A DNA stretch of 41,305 nt from Alphaproteobacteria bacterium (GTDB lineage Bacteria > Pseudomonadota > Alphaproteobacteria > UBA6615): contig QIGO01000155.1 of assembly GCA_003230015.1 (NCBI GenBank), forward strand, positions 1-41,305, in the 5' to 3' direction. Position numbers and translations under genes: made by a program. The first letter of the stretch is position 1. The number at the start of each line of letters is the position of its first letter. A model generated the notes under the pieces. That model worked only from the letters and a program-made list of their open reading frames with translations, was not told the origin of the DNA and ran no database searches. Shown here one piece after another: positions 1 to 8,649 of this stretch.

Positions 1-614
1 CCAATGCCGACACCGACGGCAACGCCGAGGACGGCCAATCGATAGACCGGGTATTTGATATAGACGGCCGCCCCGGAATCCTTGATGACCGAAATGACCG
101 GCAACTGTGTTGCCCCGAACAGCCATTCCGGCGGCTCGAACTGATAGGTCGTGCCGGTCCAGATCGCCAACATCAAATCGGCGGCGACGATGGAAATGCC
201 GATCGTCACCAGGGTCTGGCGCAATTCATCGCCCGCCATGCGCCGGAAGATCAGGACCTGCATCAACACCCCGCTCATGGCCAGCGCCAGCACCGCCACA
301 AGCAGCCCGAAGAACCAGCTGCCACTCGCCTCGGCGGCTTCAAACCCGATGTAGCCGCCCAAAAGATACATCGAGCCATGCGCCAGATTGACGTTACGCA
401 TCAACCCAAAAACCAGCGTGAATCCACTCGCAACGAGAAAATAGAGCCCCGCCAATGTGACCCCATTGAGAAACGTGTTAACGAAGGTTTTCTTGCGCCC
501 CAGGGCGCCAACCAGCCAATCCGGCCAGACCGCGAAAATCATCCACAGGAAAACGGCCGCGGCCAAAAAGATGACGATCGCCCAAAAAGTGTGGCGCTCG
601 ATAAACGGCCTCAT
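1..614 (-). CDS. livH: Branched-chain amino acid ABC transporter permease, LivH-type (3' end runs off the window)
   Basis: Reverse-strand translation from ATG at 614: MRPFIERHTFWAIVIFLAAAVFLWMIFAVWPDWLVGALGRKKTFVNTFLNGVTLAGLYFLVASGFTLVFGLMRNVNLAHGSMYLLGGYIGFEAAEASG..., a typical LivH N-terminus. Confidence 0.88.
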   Translation of the reverse strand, partial: MRPFIERHTFWAIVIFLAAAVFLWMIFAVWPDWLVGALGRKKTFVNTFLNGVTLAGLYFLVASGFTLVFGLMRNVNLAHGSMYLLGGYIGFEAAEASGSWFFGLLVAVLALAMSGVLMQVLIFRRMAGDELRQTLVTIGISIVAADLMLAIWTGTTYQFEPPEWLFGATQLPVISVIKDSGAAVYIKYPVYRLAVLGVAVGVGI

Positions 615-1035
615 GGCTCGCGGCGCATGCGCGCGGCCTGTCCGCATACCAGAGGTTGCGGCATCACTTGGGTCCTCCCCCGGGGCGGCACCTCCCTCTT
701 ACGTGGAGTACACCCTTCCTCACGCCGGCGACCGGCACCTGGCTGCCTCTTCGTCGCTGGAGCCCAATATGGACTGTCATAAAGGGTGTCGCGAGATGAT
801 CGCAATCGCAACGCCTTCACGACCCTGTTTCGGGTAAGATCGGGTAAAGTTCCTCCGCCATGCTATTTTTTCGGGGCGGCGGCCTCGAGAATTCGGCCAC
901 GGTGGCGGTCCCATCGTCGAAAGAGCACGCGAGACAAATCATGTCATAGGCGGCGATGGTGCGCACCACCGGGCACATGCCGGACCGCCACCTCGCTTTT
1001 AAGACGGGTAAAAATGTGTAAAATCCTCTTCCACA

Positions 1036-1734
1036 ATGGTCGATCTAATGACATGGCGGATCGCTCTGCGATCCCCCGGCGTAACACTCGGGCCGGGCCT
1101 GCCGGCGGCTGTCGTCACGGCCGAGCCACGTTTTCGCCATGAGAGAATGCCGGCCGAAATTGGCCTCTTATTACCCACCAACGAAGGCCCCAAACAACTG
1201 ATCGACGCAGTCGTCGCGGATCCGGCCCGCTGCGGCGACGCCATCCTCGGCCTGTTTATGGCCAATCCTTTCCTCAACATATCCCTGGAGGGTCCAAGAC
1301 TGACCGGCGCCGGCGTCCGTTGGGTCGCGAACCTTCCCAGCGTCGAACAGCAGGACGAGGATTTCTCCAAACACCTGGCTGACGTCGCTTTGGATCGCGA
1401 GCGCGAATTGGACTGTCTTTCCAGATTTCGCGCCCAGGGGTTCCGTATTGCCGTCGTCGTCGCCGATGGACCAGGTGCTGTGGCGGCGGCCGCCATCGAG
1501 CCCGACACCATGATCATCCTGCCGCGCGTGGCCGATTTCGCCGCGGCATTCCCCTCTCTTCGCCAGCGCGGTGCGGCGGCGCAGGCCGTCTATGAGGCCA
1601 CGCGCGCCAACGGCTGGCACGGCCCGATTTTAGGCCTCGGGAAAGCCCGGGAAGCCCAACATCAGGGGCTTTGGCCCGAACGCCTGGACGGCTTGCTCTG
1701 CCGCCCGATCCGTGTTTCACATGAAATGAGCTAG
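1036..1734 (+). CDS. PEP-hydrolase-like TIM-barrel protein (stand-alone)
   Basis: 232-aa ORF; the segment ILGLFMANPFLNISLEGPRLTGAGVRWVANLPSV aligns by eye with ILLGVNVWGPRFDPVAEADSIRHAGFAGAVNFPSC of the neighbouring fusion protein. Start codon uncertain. Confidence 0.55.
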   Translation: MVDLMTWRIALRSPGVTLGPGLPAAVVTAEPRFRHERMPAEIGLLLPTNEGPKQLIDAVVADPARCGDAILGLFMANPFLNISLEGPRLTGAGVRWVANLPSVEQQDEDFSKHLADVALDRERELDCLSRFRAQGFRIAVVVADGPGAVAAAAIEPDTMIILPRVADFAAAFPSLRQRGAAAQAVYEATRANGWHGPILGLGKAREAQHQGLWPERLDGLLCRPIRVSHEMS

Positions 1735-3548
1735 CCGGAAAGCCCAAATCGCTTAATCTTGTTATAGAGGGTCTTGCGCGACATCCCCAACGCCTGCGCG
1801 GCCCGGGTGCGGTTGAACCCATGGCGCCAGAGGGCATCGACGATCCTGTCCTTCTCGGTGCGGACATTGCCGTCGGCACCGCTCTTTTGCCGCAGCAATG
1901 GCAAAAGCTCGGCCGGCTGAACCGGTTCGCTGCGCAACGGCCCGGCCAGCGCCCCAAGAACCGAGCGCAATTCCGCCTCGTTGCCGGGCCAAAGATGGGC
2001 CTGCAGGCACTGAATTGCCGCGAATGAAAAGAATGACCGATCCATGCTGGTGCTAAGACTATCGGCTGCCCGGGCGCTGACGATGGCCATAAGATCGTCG
2101 ATGCGCTCTCGCAACGGCGGCACACGCAGTGTCCAGCCGGCCATATGTGTCACTAGATCGGCTTCCAGCCCGGCTCCCAGCAGGTCCTCCTCCACCCGGC
2201 CCGCCATCACCGGTATATCGCAAACCAGCACGACACGCGGCGCCACTGGCAGGGTTCGCCGGGTCCCCGGCGCCCGAAACACACCGTCGCGCAGCGCCCG
2301 GGCCAAACGCCGTTGCGTCGCCCCCGGCAGACGGTGTGGTGCATGGATGACCAAAAGGCCGACTTCGCTGTCGGCCAAAGCCGGCCGGCGTTTGGCCAGG
2401 GTATCGGGATGCCCGAACAGGATGCTGCGCGCCCGGGCTGGAAAGTCTTCTCCGGCGACGTCGACATGCAGCATGCCTTGGGCACGGGCCGGATCGGCCA
2501 AACCGCTCAGGGCTTGCAGAACCGGCATTGGCCCCAGTCCCGGTTCTGCCAGCAGCAGGACGGCGTCGGAGGCCCCCGCCATTGTGCGCAGGCGGCGCAA
2601 AAAATCCAGATGGGCCTTCGAGCGGCCGACAAAGCCAAATCTCTGCGACCAGGAAACCAGGCCGGCACTCTCATTGTCTAGCGCCGCCCGCCGCTTGCTG
2701 GCTTGGCGAAAGGCGTCGACCTGATCGGCGACGGAAACCTCCAAAGGCATACGGTCGAAGGTGGAGCCGCCCACATAACCGTCGATGGGTGCCAGGGCAA
2801 GAATGCGGCCAAGATCTTCCGCCGTCGCGATCGGTCCGCCTTCCAGCAGAAACCGTGTATCCGGGTTGATGCGCTTGACCAGGCGGCCGATCTCGCGGGC
2901 CACGGTTGCCACTTCCTCGATCGTCGCCCGACGGCGATGGCCCAGCGCCCCACCCACATTCCAGCCCAGATTGAGGCAAATATGGTCGAGACCCGCATCC
3001 GCCGCGAGCCGTGCCTGGGTCCGGGTCGCGCAATAAAACATCGACGTGAGACCCGCATCCTGCGCCGCCCGCAATTGTTCCACCTCGATTTCAATGCCGC
3101 GCCCCGCTCGCGCAAGAATCTGCTGCATCGGTCGCGAAAAATGCATACAGCTTGGGAAGTTAACAGCCCCGGCGAATCCGGCGTGGCGGATCGAGTCCGC
3201 CTCGGCCACAGGATCGAACCGCGGCCCCCAGACATTGACACCCAGCAGAATCGGCACCCCGCATTGGGCCAGCAATTCCTCCCGCGCAAAGCCGTCCGTC
3301 AGGGTCCGTGCGTCAAAGATCGGCAGCATACAAGCAATCGAGGGTGCCCCCATATTGCGCAGCCGGCCAGCACTGATCGCCAGCAGAAAAGCCGCCCCGC
3401 CGCGTTCGGCCGCCAGGGCGGTATTCCCCGACCCGATGCACCGATAAGAAATCCAGATTTTCCGCCGATCGCAGTCAACGGCGACCTCCCAGGACCGTCG
3501 CGTCCGCTGGATACACGCCGGTCCGAAAACCCCAACGCCGGGCCTCAT
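1731..3548 (-). CDS. PEP-hydrolase-like TIM barrel fused to a degenerate sigma-54-activator AAA+ domain and a C-terminal Fis-type HTH
   Basis: N-terminal half IGSGNTALAAERGGAAFLLAISAGRLRNMGAPSIACMLPIFDA...GVNVWGPRFDP...; C-terminus KDRIVDALWRHGFNRTRAAQALGMSRKTLYNKIKRFGLSG is a Fis/NtrC HTH. The ORF extends to 4046 but would run into the divergent cytochrome gene; ATG at 3548 is a plausible start. Confidence 0.75.
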   Translation of the reverse strand: MRPGVGVFGPACIQRTRRSWEVAVDCDRRKIWISYRCIGSGNTALAAERGGAAFLLAISAGRLRNMGAPSIACMLPIFDARTLTDGFAREELLAQCGVPILLGVNVWGPRFDPVAEADSIRHAGFAGAVNFPSCMHFSRPMQQILARAGRGIEIEVEQLRAAQDAGLTSMFYCATRTQARLAADAGLDHICLNLGWNVGGALGHRRRATIEEVATVAREIGRLVKRINPDTRFLLEGGPIATAEDLGRILALAPIDGYVGGSTFDRMPLEVSVADQVDAFRQASKRRAALDNESAGLVSWSQRFGFVGRSKAHLDFLRRLRTMAGASDAVLLLAEPGLGPMPVLQALSGLADPARAQGMLHVDVAGEDFPARARSILFGHPDTLAKRRPALADSEVGLLVIHAPHRLPGATQRRLARALRDGVFRAPGTRRTLPVAPRVVLVCDIPVMAGRVEEDLLGAGLEADLVTHMAGWTLRVPPLRERIDDLMAIVSARAADSLSTSMDRSFFSFAAIQCLQAHLWPGNEAELRSVLGALAGPLRSEPVQPAELLPLLRQKSGADGNVRTEKDRIVDALWRHGFNRTRAAQALGMSRKTLYNKIKRFGLSG

Positions 3549-3810
3549 CTGAGCAAAGCGCGAACATCTGTGACAAATCGCCCGGAAATGACTGTTGAGG
3601 CGCCAGTGACATTGACATTTCGCTCGCCCGAAGGTGTATGTCCTTTCTGATCTTCCTGAGTAGCTTCGATGTTTTCTTGGCATAGTGCCACTGATTTTCC
3701 CGGCGGCCCGCTTGACCCTCCACGTAATCGCCTCAATAACGAAGTCGCAATGGGCCCGGCTGGGCAGGGCGCAAGGCGCATGACCATGTCGGTATTTGCC
3801 GGGGGGTGAC

Positions 3811-4282
3811 GATGAAACGACGCATTTTCTGGGCCGCCGGCGGCGCGCTTTTGGTCGCCGCTGCCGCACTTTTGGCGGCCATAGTGTGGCGGCAGCCGGC
3901 GAAGCCCTCAATGGACCCGAACAATGCCGCTTTAGTGGCGCTGGGACAAAGCACCTATGCGCAAAATTGCGCCGCTTGCCACGGTCAAAATCTGCAAGGT
4001 CAGCCGGACTGGCAAATTCGCTTGCCCAATGGCCTGCTCCCCGCACCCCCCCACGACGAGTCCGGCCACACCTGGCATCATCCCGACGACGTGTTATTTG
4101 ACCTGACCAAGAAGGGCCTGGTGCCCCCCAACGCTCCTGATGGCTATGAAACAGCGATGCCGGCCTACGAGGATATCCTTACCGACGCCGAAATAGCGGC
4201 GGTGCTGGCATATATCAAGAGCACCTGGCCACCGAATGTTCAAAAACGTCAACGGCGCCTGACCGAGCAGTCGCAACCCTGA
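3811..4282 (+). CDS. Membrane-anchored class I c-type cytochrome
   Basis: N-terminal hydrophobic segment MKRRIFWAAGGALLVAAAALLAAIVW, then NCAACHGQ (CxxCH) and a distal Met (ETAMPAYEDILTD). ATG approximately at 3811-3814 within ORF 3806-4282. Confidence 0.85.
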
Positions 4283-4486
4283 GCCGGCAGGGATACCTCC
4301 ACCGCTGGTGACCGCCGGGCCGCCACCGCCGCGACGTCTCGGATTCGGCTGCCTCAACACCATCCTGCCCTCACTAGATTGTCAAATATCTTGTACGAAG
4401 ACGCTATTGAACCTGAAGGAGGTATAGGCCCCTATTTAAAGGGCGCGGATCGGCGATGAATCCGTCCTCAGACGAGAAGACTAAGG

Positions 4487-5059
4487 ATGAGAAGTTTAAC
4501 CATAGCGGCGCTCATCGGTGCCGTGCTGGCGTTAACCTTGGCGGTACCCGGCGTACGGGCCGCGGAGGGCCCGCCCATCTCGGGCTCCGTGCAGAATTTC
4601 GACGTCCGGGACGAGCCGGTACCGATGCCGCAAATACCCTTGCAGACAAATCTTAACCAGGACCGGCCCCTCTCGGATTTCCGCGGCAGGGTCATATTGG
4701 TTAACTTTTGGGCCACTTGGTGCACCGGGAGTTGGCGTGAGCTGCCGACCCTCGAACGGCTACAGGCCAGGCTTGGTGGTGATAGTTTCACCGTCGTCAT
4801 TGTCAGCCAGGATGTTGAGGGCTGGCCGGTGATCGAGCCATTCCTCAAGCAGCGCCGCTTCGGCTTCCCTGAAAGCTACTATGACGCCGGTTTCAAGCTC
4901 GGAGATGCCGTCAACCTTCCGCCGCAAATGGGGTCGATACTGATCGACGAGCAAGGGCGCGAGGTCGGCCGCCTGGATGGCCCGGCCGATTGGGATACCG
5001 ACGAAGCGGCGGCACTCATTCAATATTACATAAATGCTGCTAGTGACGGTGCGACATGA
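4487..5059 (+). CDS. TlpA/thioredoxin-like periplasmic protein with atypical CxxS active site
   Basis: Signal-peptide-like N-terminus; NFWATWCTGSWRELPTLERL; strong similarity to the next ORF (PPISGSVQNF...VSQD..GW...). Confidence 0.85.
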   Translation: MRSLTIAALIGAVLALTLAVPGVRAAEGPPISGSVQNFDVRDEPVPMPQIPLQTNLNQDRPLSDFRGRVILVNFWATWCTGSWRELPTLERLQARLGGDSFTVVIVSQDVEGWPVIEPFLKQRRFGFPESYYDAGFKLGDAVNLPPQMGSILIDEQGREVGRLDGPADWDTDEAAALIQYYINAASDGAT

Positions 5060-5113
5060 CGCCATGGCGTGTCCGTCGATGCGGCATGGCAACCTCTTGC
5101 GCAGGAGTATGAG

Positions 5114-5698
5114 ATGAGGAAATCGGTTATCGCTGGAGCAGGCATATTGGCGGCTGTTGCCACAATGCTGCTGTTCGAGACCCCTGCCGCGCTCGCCGAT
5201 GTTCCGCCCATATCTGGATCGGTGCAGAATTTTGTCGCCTTTGACGAGCCGATACCCGCGTCAATCATCCCCTTGAGCACCAGAGACGGCGGCGAACAGA
5301 CATTCGAGGATTTCCGCGGCAAAGTCGTGGTGGTCAATTTTTGGGCGACTTGGTGCGGCCCCTGTGTGCGCGAGATGCCGACCCTGGCCAAGCTTCAGGA
5401 ACATTTCGCCGACAACGATGATTTCGCCTTCGTCATCGTTAGTCAGGATCGCGGCGGCTGGAAGGAAATCGCGCGTTTCATGAAAAGGCTGAAGCTGGAT
5501 TTCCCCAACAGTCTTCTCGATGACAAACTGAAGCTGAGCCGGCCCATGCAGGTGCGCAGCCTGCCCGTCGTGGCCATCATTGACCGCCAGGGCGGCGAGG
5601 TCGGCCGCCTCGTCGGTGGCGCCGAGTGGGACTCCCCCGAGGCCATCGAGCTTATCCAATACTATCTGGACGACGACGGCGGTCACGGCACCAGTTGA
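5114..5698 (+). CDS. TlpA-like thiol-disulfide oxidoreductase
   Basis: Signal peptide MRKSVIAGAGILAAVATMLLF; canonical NFWATWCGPCVREMPTL motif; SLPV cis-Pro loop. Confidence 0.9.
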   Translation: MRKSVIAGAGILAAVATMLLFETPAALADVPPISGSVQNFVAFDEPIPASIIPLSTRDGGEQTFEDFRGKVVVVNFWATWCGPCVREMPTLAKLQEHFADNDDFAFVIVSQDRGGWKEIARFMKRLKLDFPNSLLDDKLKLSRPMQVRSLPVVAIIDRQGGEVGRLVGGAEWDSPEAIELIQYYLDDDGGHGTS

Positions 5699-5730
5699 TG
5701 CCCCGCGAAACCCGAACAAGGAACGAAGCG

Positions 5731-7959
5731 ATGAAGACGAACGCCCTGCGCTTTGGCCGTCTGCTCACCCTGGGACTGGCGGCGCAAATTATCGCGCTGA
5801 CCGGCGCTTTCGCTCAGACCGACGGCGCCGCCAGCGACTGGGACGGTTCGCTTGACGAAGTCCCGGCCCGCGCCCGGCTCATCGCCGCCACCACCGGTGT
5901 CGGCCAGTTGGACGAGCTCCGCGTCGGCATTGAAATTGAGCTGGAGCCGGGGTTCAAGACCTATTGGCGCACCCCGGGCGGCCCGGGTTTCCCCACGTCC
6001 ATAGATTGGGAGGGCAGCACCAACCTGGATACGGCGGCGTTCAAATGGCCGGCGCCGACCCGGTTCGACGTTCTCGGCTTCGATTCCTTCGGTTATATAG
6101 ACCACGTCATTTTCCCCATTGAAATAATTCCCATAGAGATCGGCCAGCCGGTCCAACTGCGGGCCAATGTCGGCTATCTTGCCTGCGACGATATCTGTGT
6201 GCCCATGTCGGCCGATTTGACGCTTGACCTGCCGGCGGGACCGGCAGCCCCCTCCCAGTTCGCCAATCAGATAGATCAGTTTCGTGCCAGGGTCCCGGTG
6301 ACCGACGGCGTCATGGTGGGACTCAATTTCGAAGGCGCCGGGCTCCAGGGCACGACCGACGCGCCTCTCGTACAGATCGCTTTCAGCGCCACTGAACCGT
6401 TCGTGTCGCCCGATGTATTTGTCGAGGGCCCGGAAGAGATCTTCTTTGGCCGGCCCGAGATGCGCCTCGATGGCAATACAGTGGTCTTCACCGTGCCGGC
6501 CGAGGACGCTTTCGGCGAGGAACAGGTGAACATCTCCGGCCAGCCGTTGCGGGTTACCCTGGTCGAGGGTGGGCGCGCCTTGGAGGCGCGCATCAACCCG
6601 GAATGGGGCGGATTCGACGTCGCCGCACTCAGTCCCGCGATAGCTTCGGGCGGCGGGGTAGGAATCGGTGGACTGGGCGCCGCTGGCGCCGCTGGCGCGA
6701 CTGGCGCCGCCGGCCTGTCGATTTTTGCCGTCCTCGTTTTTGCCCTGCTCGGCGGCATGATCCTCAACATCTTTCCCTGTGTGCTGCCGGTGCTGTCCAT
6801 CAAGCTGTTGTCGGTCGTCGGTCACGGCGGTGGTAGCACCCGCGAGGTTCGCACCGGTTTTCTGGCCTCTGTTGCTGGCATTATTGCCGCATTTCTTGTT
6901 CTCGCGACCCTTGTCGTCGGTTTGAAGGCGGCTGGGCAGACGGTCGGCTGGGGCATTCAGTTCCAGCAACCGCTGTTCCTGGTTGGCATGATCCTCCTCC
7001 TGACCCTTTTCGCCTGTAACATGTGGGGCCTGTTCGAGATCCGTCTGCCGGGTCTCGTATCTGACACGGCCGTTCGGCACTCGGGTGGAACAAGTCTGAA
7101 GGGGCATTTTTTCTCCGGTAGTTTCACCACTCTCCTGGCGACACCGTGCACCGCACCTTTCCTGACCACCGCTATCGGTTTCGCGCTAACGCGGGGTATT
7201 GGCGAGGTTTACGCCGTTTTCACTGCCTTGGGAGTAGGCTTGGCGATGCCGTTCATATTAATTGCGGCCTTCCCCAAAATGGTCACCAAACTGCCCAAGC
7301 CGGGTCCCTGGATGATCACGGTCAAGAAAGTGCTGTCCCTGGCGCTGGTGGCGACCGCGGTATGGCTGCTGTCAGTCATGGCGGCACAGGTTTCCCTACT
7401 CACCGCATCCACCGTGGCCGCCTTGATGGTCGTCGTCGCATTGATCTTTGCCATGCGCAAATTCATACCCGCGCGCGCCGGCCGGGCAGTACCGGTGGCG
7501 ATCGCGGCGGTCGCCATATTCGCCTTCGCCACGCCGGCACTTCTGCCCCGTTCGGAGGTTGCATCAGCCGGCGTCGAGGTGCGCGCCGAGGTCGCCTATC
7601 AACCCTTTGATCCGGCGGCCATCCCGGCGCTGATATCCACCGGCAAAGTCGTATTTGTCCATGTTACCGCCGATTGGTGCATAACCTGCAAGGTCAATGA
7701 GAAACGTGTCCTCGAGGTTGGTGACGTCGCCTCGGCCCTGGCCAGGGACGATATAGTTGTCATGGAAGCCGACTGGACCCGACCGAACGACGATATCGCC
7801 GCCTACTTGGCAACCTTTGACCGGTTTGGTATTCCGTTCGACGTTGTTTACGGTCAGGACACGCCCAATGGCAAAACCTTGCCGGAGCTGCTGACGGCGA
7901 ACGCGGTTTTGACCGCCCTGGGTAATGCCAGCCCCACCCTGCGGCTGGCCCTAAACTAA
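5731..7959 (+). CDS. Protein-disulfide reductase, DsbD/ScsB family
   Basis: N-terminal domain with GYLACDDICVPMSADLTLDLP, multi-pass core with NIFPCVLPVLSIKLLS and ATPCTAPFLTTAIGFAL, C-terminal thioredoxin HVTADWCITCKVNEKRVL. Start ATG at 5731 (MKTNALRFGRLL). Confidence 0.92.
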   Translation: MKTNALRFGRLLTLGLAAQIIALTGAFAQTDGAASDWDGSLDEVPARARLIAATTGVGQLDELRVGIEIELEPGFKTYWRTPGGPGFPTSIDWEGSTNLDTAAFKWPAPTRFDVLGFDSFGYIDHVIFPIEIIPIEIGQPVQLRANVGYLACDDICVPMSADLTLDLPAGPAAPSQFANQIDQFRARVPVTDGVMVGLNFEGAGLQGTTDAPLVQIAFSATEPFVSPDVFVEGPEEIFFGRPEMRLDGNTVVFTVPAEDAFGEEQVNISGQPLRVTLVEGGRALEARINPEWGGFDVAALSPAIASGGGVGIGGLGAAGAAGATGAAGLSIFAVLVFALLGGMILNIFPCVLPVLSIKLLSVVGHGGGSTREVRTGFLASVAGIIAAFLVLATLVVGLKAAGQTVGWGIQFQQPLFLVGMILLLTLFACNMWGLFEIRLPGLVSDTAVRHSGGTSLKGHFFSGSFTTLLATPCTAPFLTTAIGFALTRGIGEVYAVFTALGVGLAMPFILIAAFPKMVTKLPKPGPWMITVKKVLSLALVATAVWLLSVMAAQVSLLTASTVAALMVVVALIFAMRKFIPARAGRAVPVAIAAVAIFAFATPALLPRSEVASAGVEVRAEVAYQPFDPAAIPALISTGKVVFVHVTADWCITCKVNEKRVLEVGDVASALARDDIVVMEADWTRPNDDIAAYLATFDRFGIPFDVVYGQDTPNGKTLPELLTANAVLTALGNASPTLRLALN
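6676..6711 (+). repeat. Four 9-bp tandem repeats (GGCGCCGCT-like) encoding (GAA)n in the ScsB/DsbD linker
   Basis: GGCGCCGCT GGCGCCGCT GGCGCGACT GGCGCCGCC, in frame, translates GAAGAAGATGAA just before the first core TM helix. Confidence 0.9.
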
Positions 7960-7996
7960 GATCGCGAGCGATCGCGGTCGACCCCGAGGAGGGGCA

Positions 7997-8569
7997 ATGC
8001 CCAAACGATTGTTGGCTTTTCTGCCGGCTTTGATTGCTGTTGGCGTCGGTGGCTTTTTTCTATGGGCGCTGGTCTCGGGTCGTGACGCTTCCATCCTGCC
8101 GTCAGTGCTCATTAACGAACCGGCGCCGCAATTCGCTTTGGCGCCGGTCGAGGATGTCGACCGGCCGGGCGTCAGCCGGGAAGACCTTTTGGGGCAGGTG
8201 ACTTTGGTCAATTTTTTCGCTTCCTGGTGCATACCCTGTCTGGCGGAACACCCACTGATCACCCGCATGGCCGAGGATGGCTTGCCGGTGTTCGGCATCA
8301 ACTACAAGAACGAGCCGACGGAGGCGCGCAATTGGCTGCGTAAATATGGCAACCCCTACACACGCATTGGATCGGATTACGACGGCCGCACCGGCATCGA
8401 GTTCGGCGTCGTCGCCTTGCCGGAAAGCTTTGTCATCGATCAAAATGGAGTGATCCGCTACAAGCAAGTTGGCGTGATTACGCCCGATGATTTGGAGAAC
8501 ATAATCCTTCCTCTGATTGCGGTGCTGCAAAAGGAGGGGGTTGCGAACGAAGGCGCCGATCCGCTTTAA
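7997..8569 (+). CDS. dsbE: DsbE/CcmG-type thiol:disulfide interchange protein
   Basis: N-terminal TM anchor; APQFALAPVEDVDRPGVSREDLLGQVTLVNFFASWCIPCLAEHPLI; GVVALPESFVIDQNGVIRYKQVGVI. Confidence 0.88.
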   Translation: MPKRLLAFLPALIAVGVGGFFLWALVSGRDASILPSVLINEPAPQFALAPVEDVDRPGVSREDLLGQVTLVNFFASWCIPCLAEHPLITRMAEDGLPVFGINYKNEPTEARNWLRKYGNPYTRIGSDYDGRTGIEFGVVALPESFVIDQNGVIRYKQVGVITPDDLENIILPLIAVLQKEGVANEGADPL

Positions 8570-8649
8570 CCTGCAGGTGGTAAAGGAATTGGCTTCGTCA
8601 GGTCGTTAGCCTGTATTGAAGCCTCAAGACAATAACGCGGAGATGTCCC

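Noticed and set aside
107-837. Several + strand ORFs over livH
   Set aside because: Antisense to the LivH frame, which reads cleanly from 614 to the window edge.
2703-3650. 315-aa + strand ORF over the PEP-hydrolase-like/Fis gene
   Set aside because: Overlaps the convincing TIM-barrel coding region in antisense; composition not protein-like.
3549-4046. N-terminal extension of the 771-aa minus ORF
   Set aside because: Would overlap the divergent cytochrome c gene; Arg/Pro-rich non-conserved sequence, so the start was placed near 3548.
4436-4486. Possible hairpin GGCCCCTATTTAAAGGGC upstream of the CxxS TlpA gene
   Set aside because: Stem only 4 bp with a loop; too weak to call.
5683-7107. 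474-aa ORF antisense to the ScsB/DsbD gene
   Set aside because: Antisense shadow of a well-supported CDS with conserved motifs.
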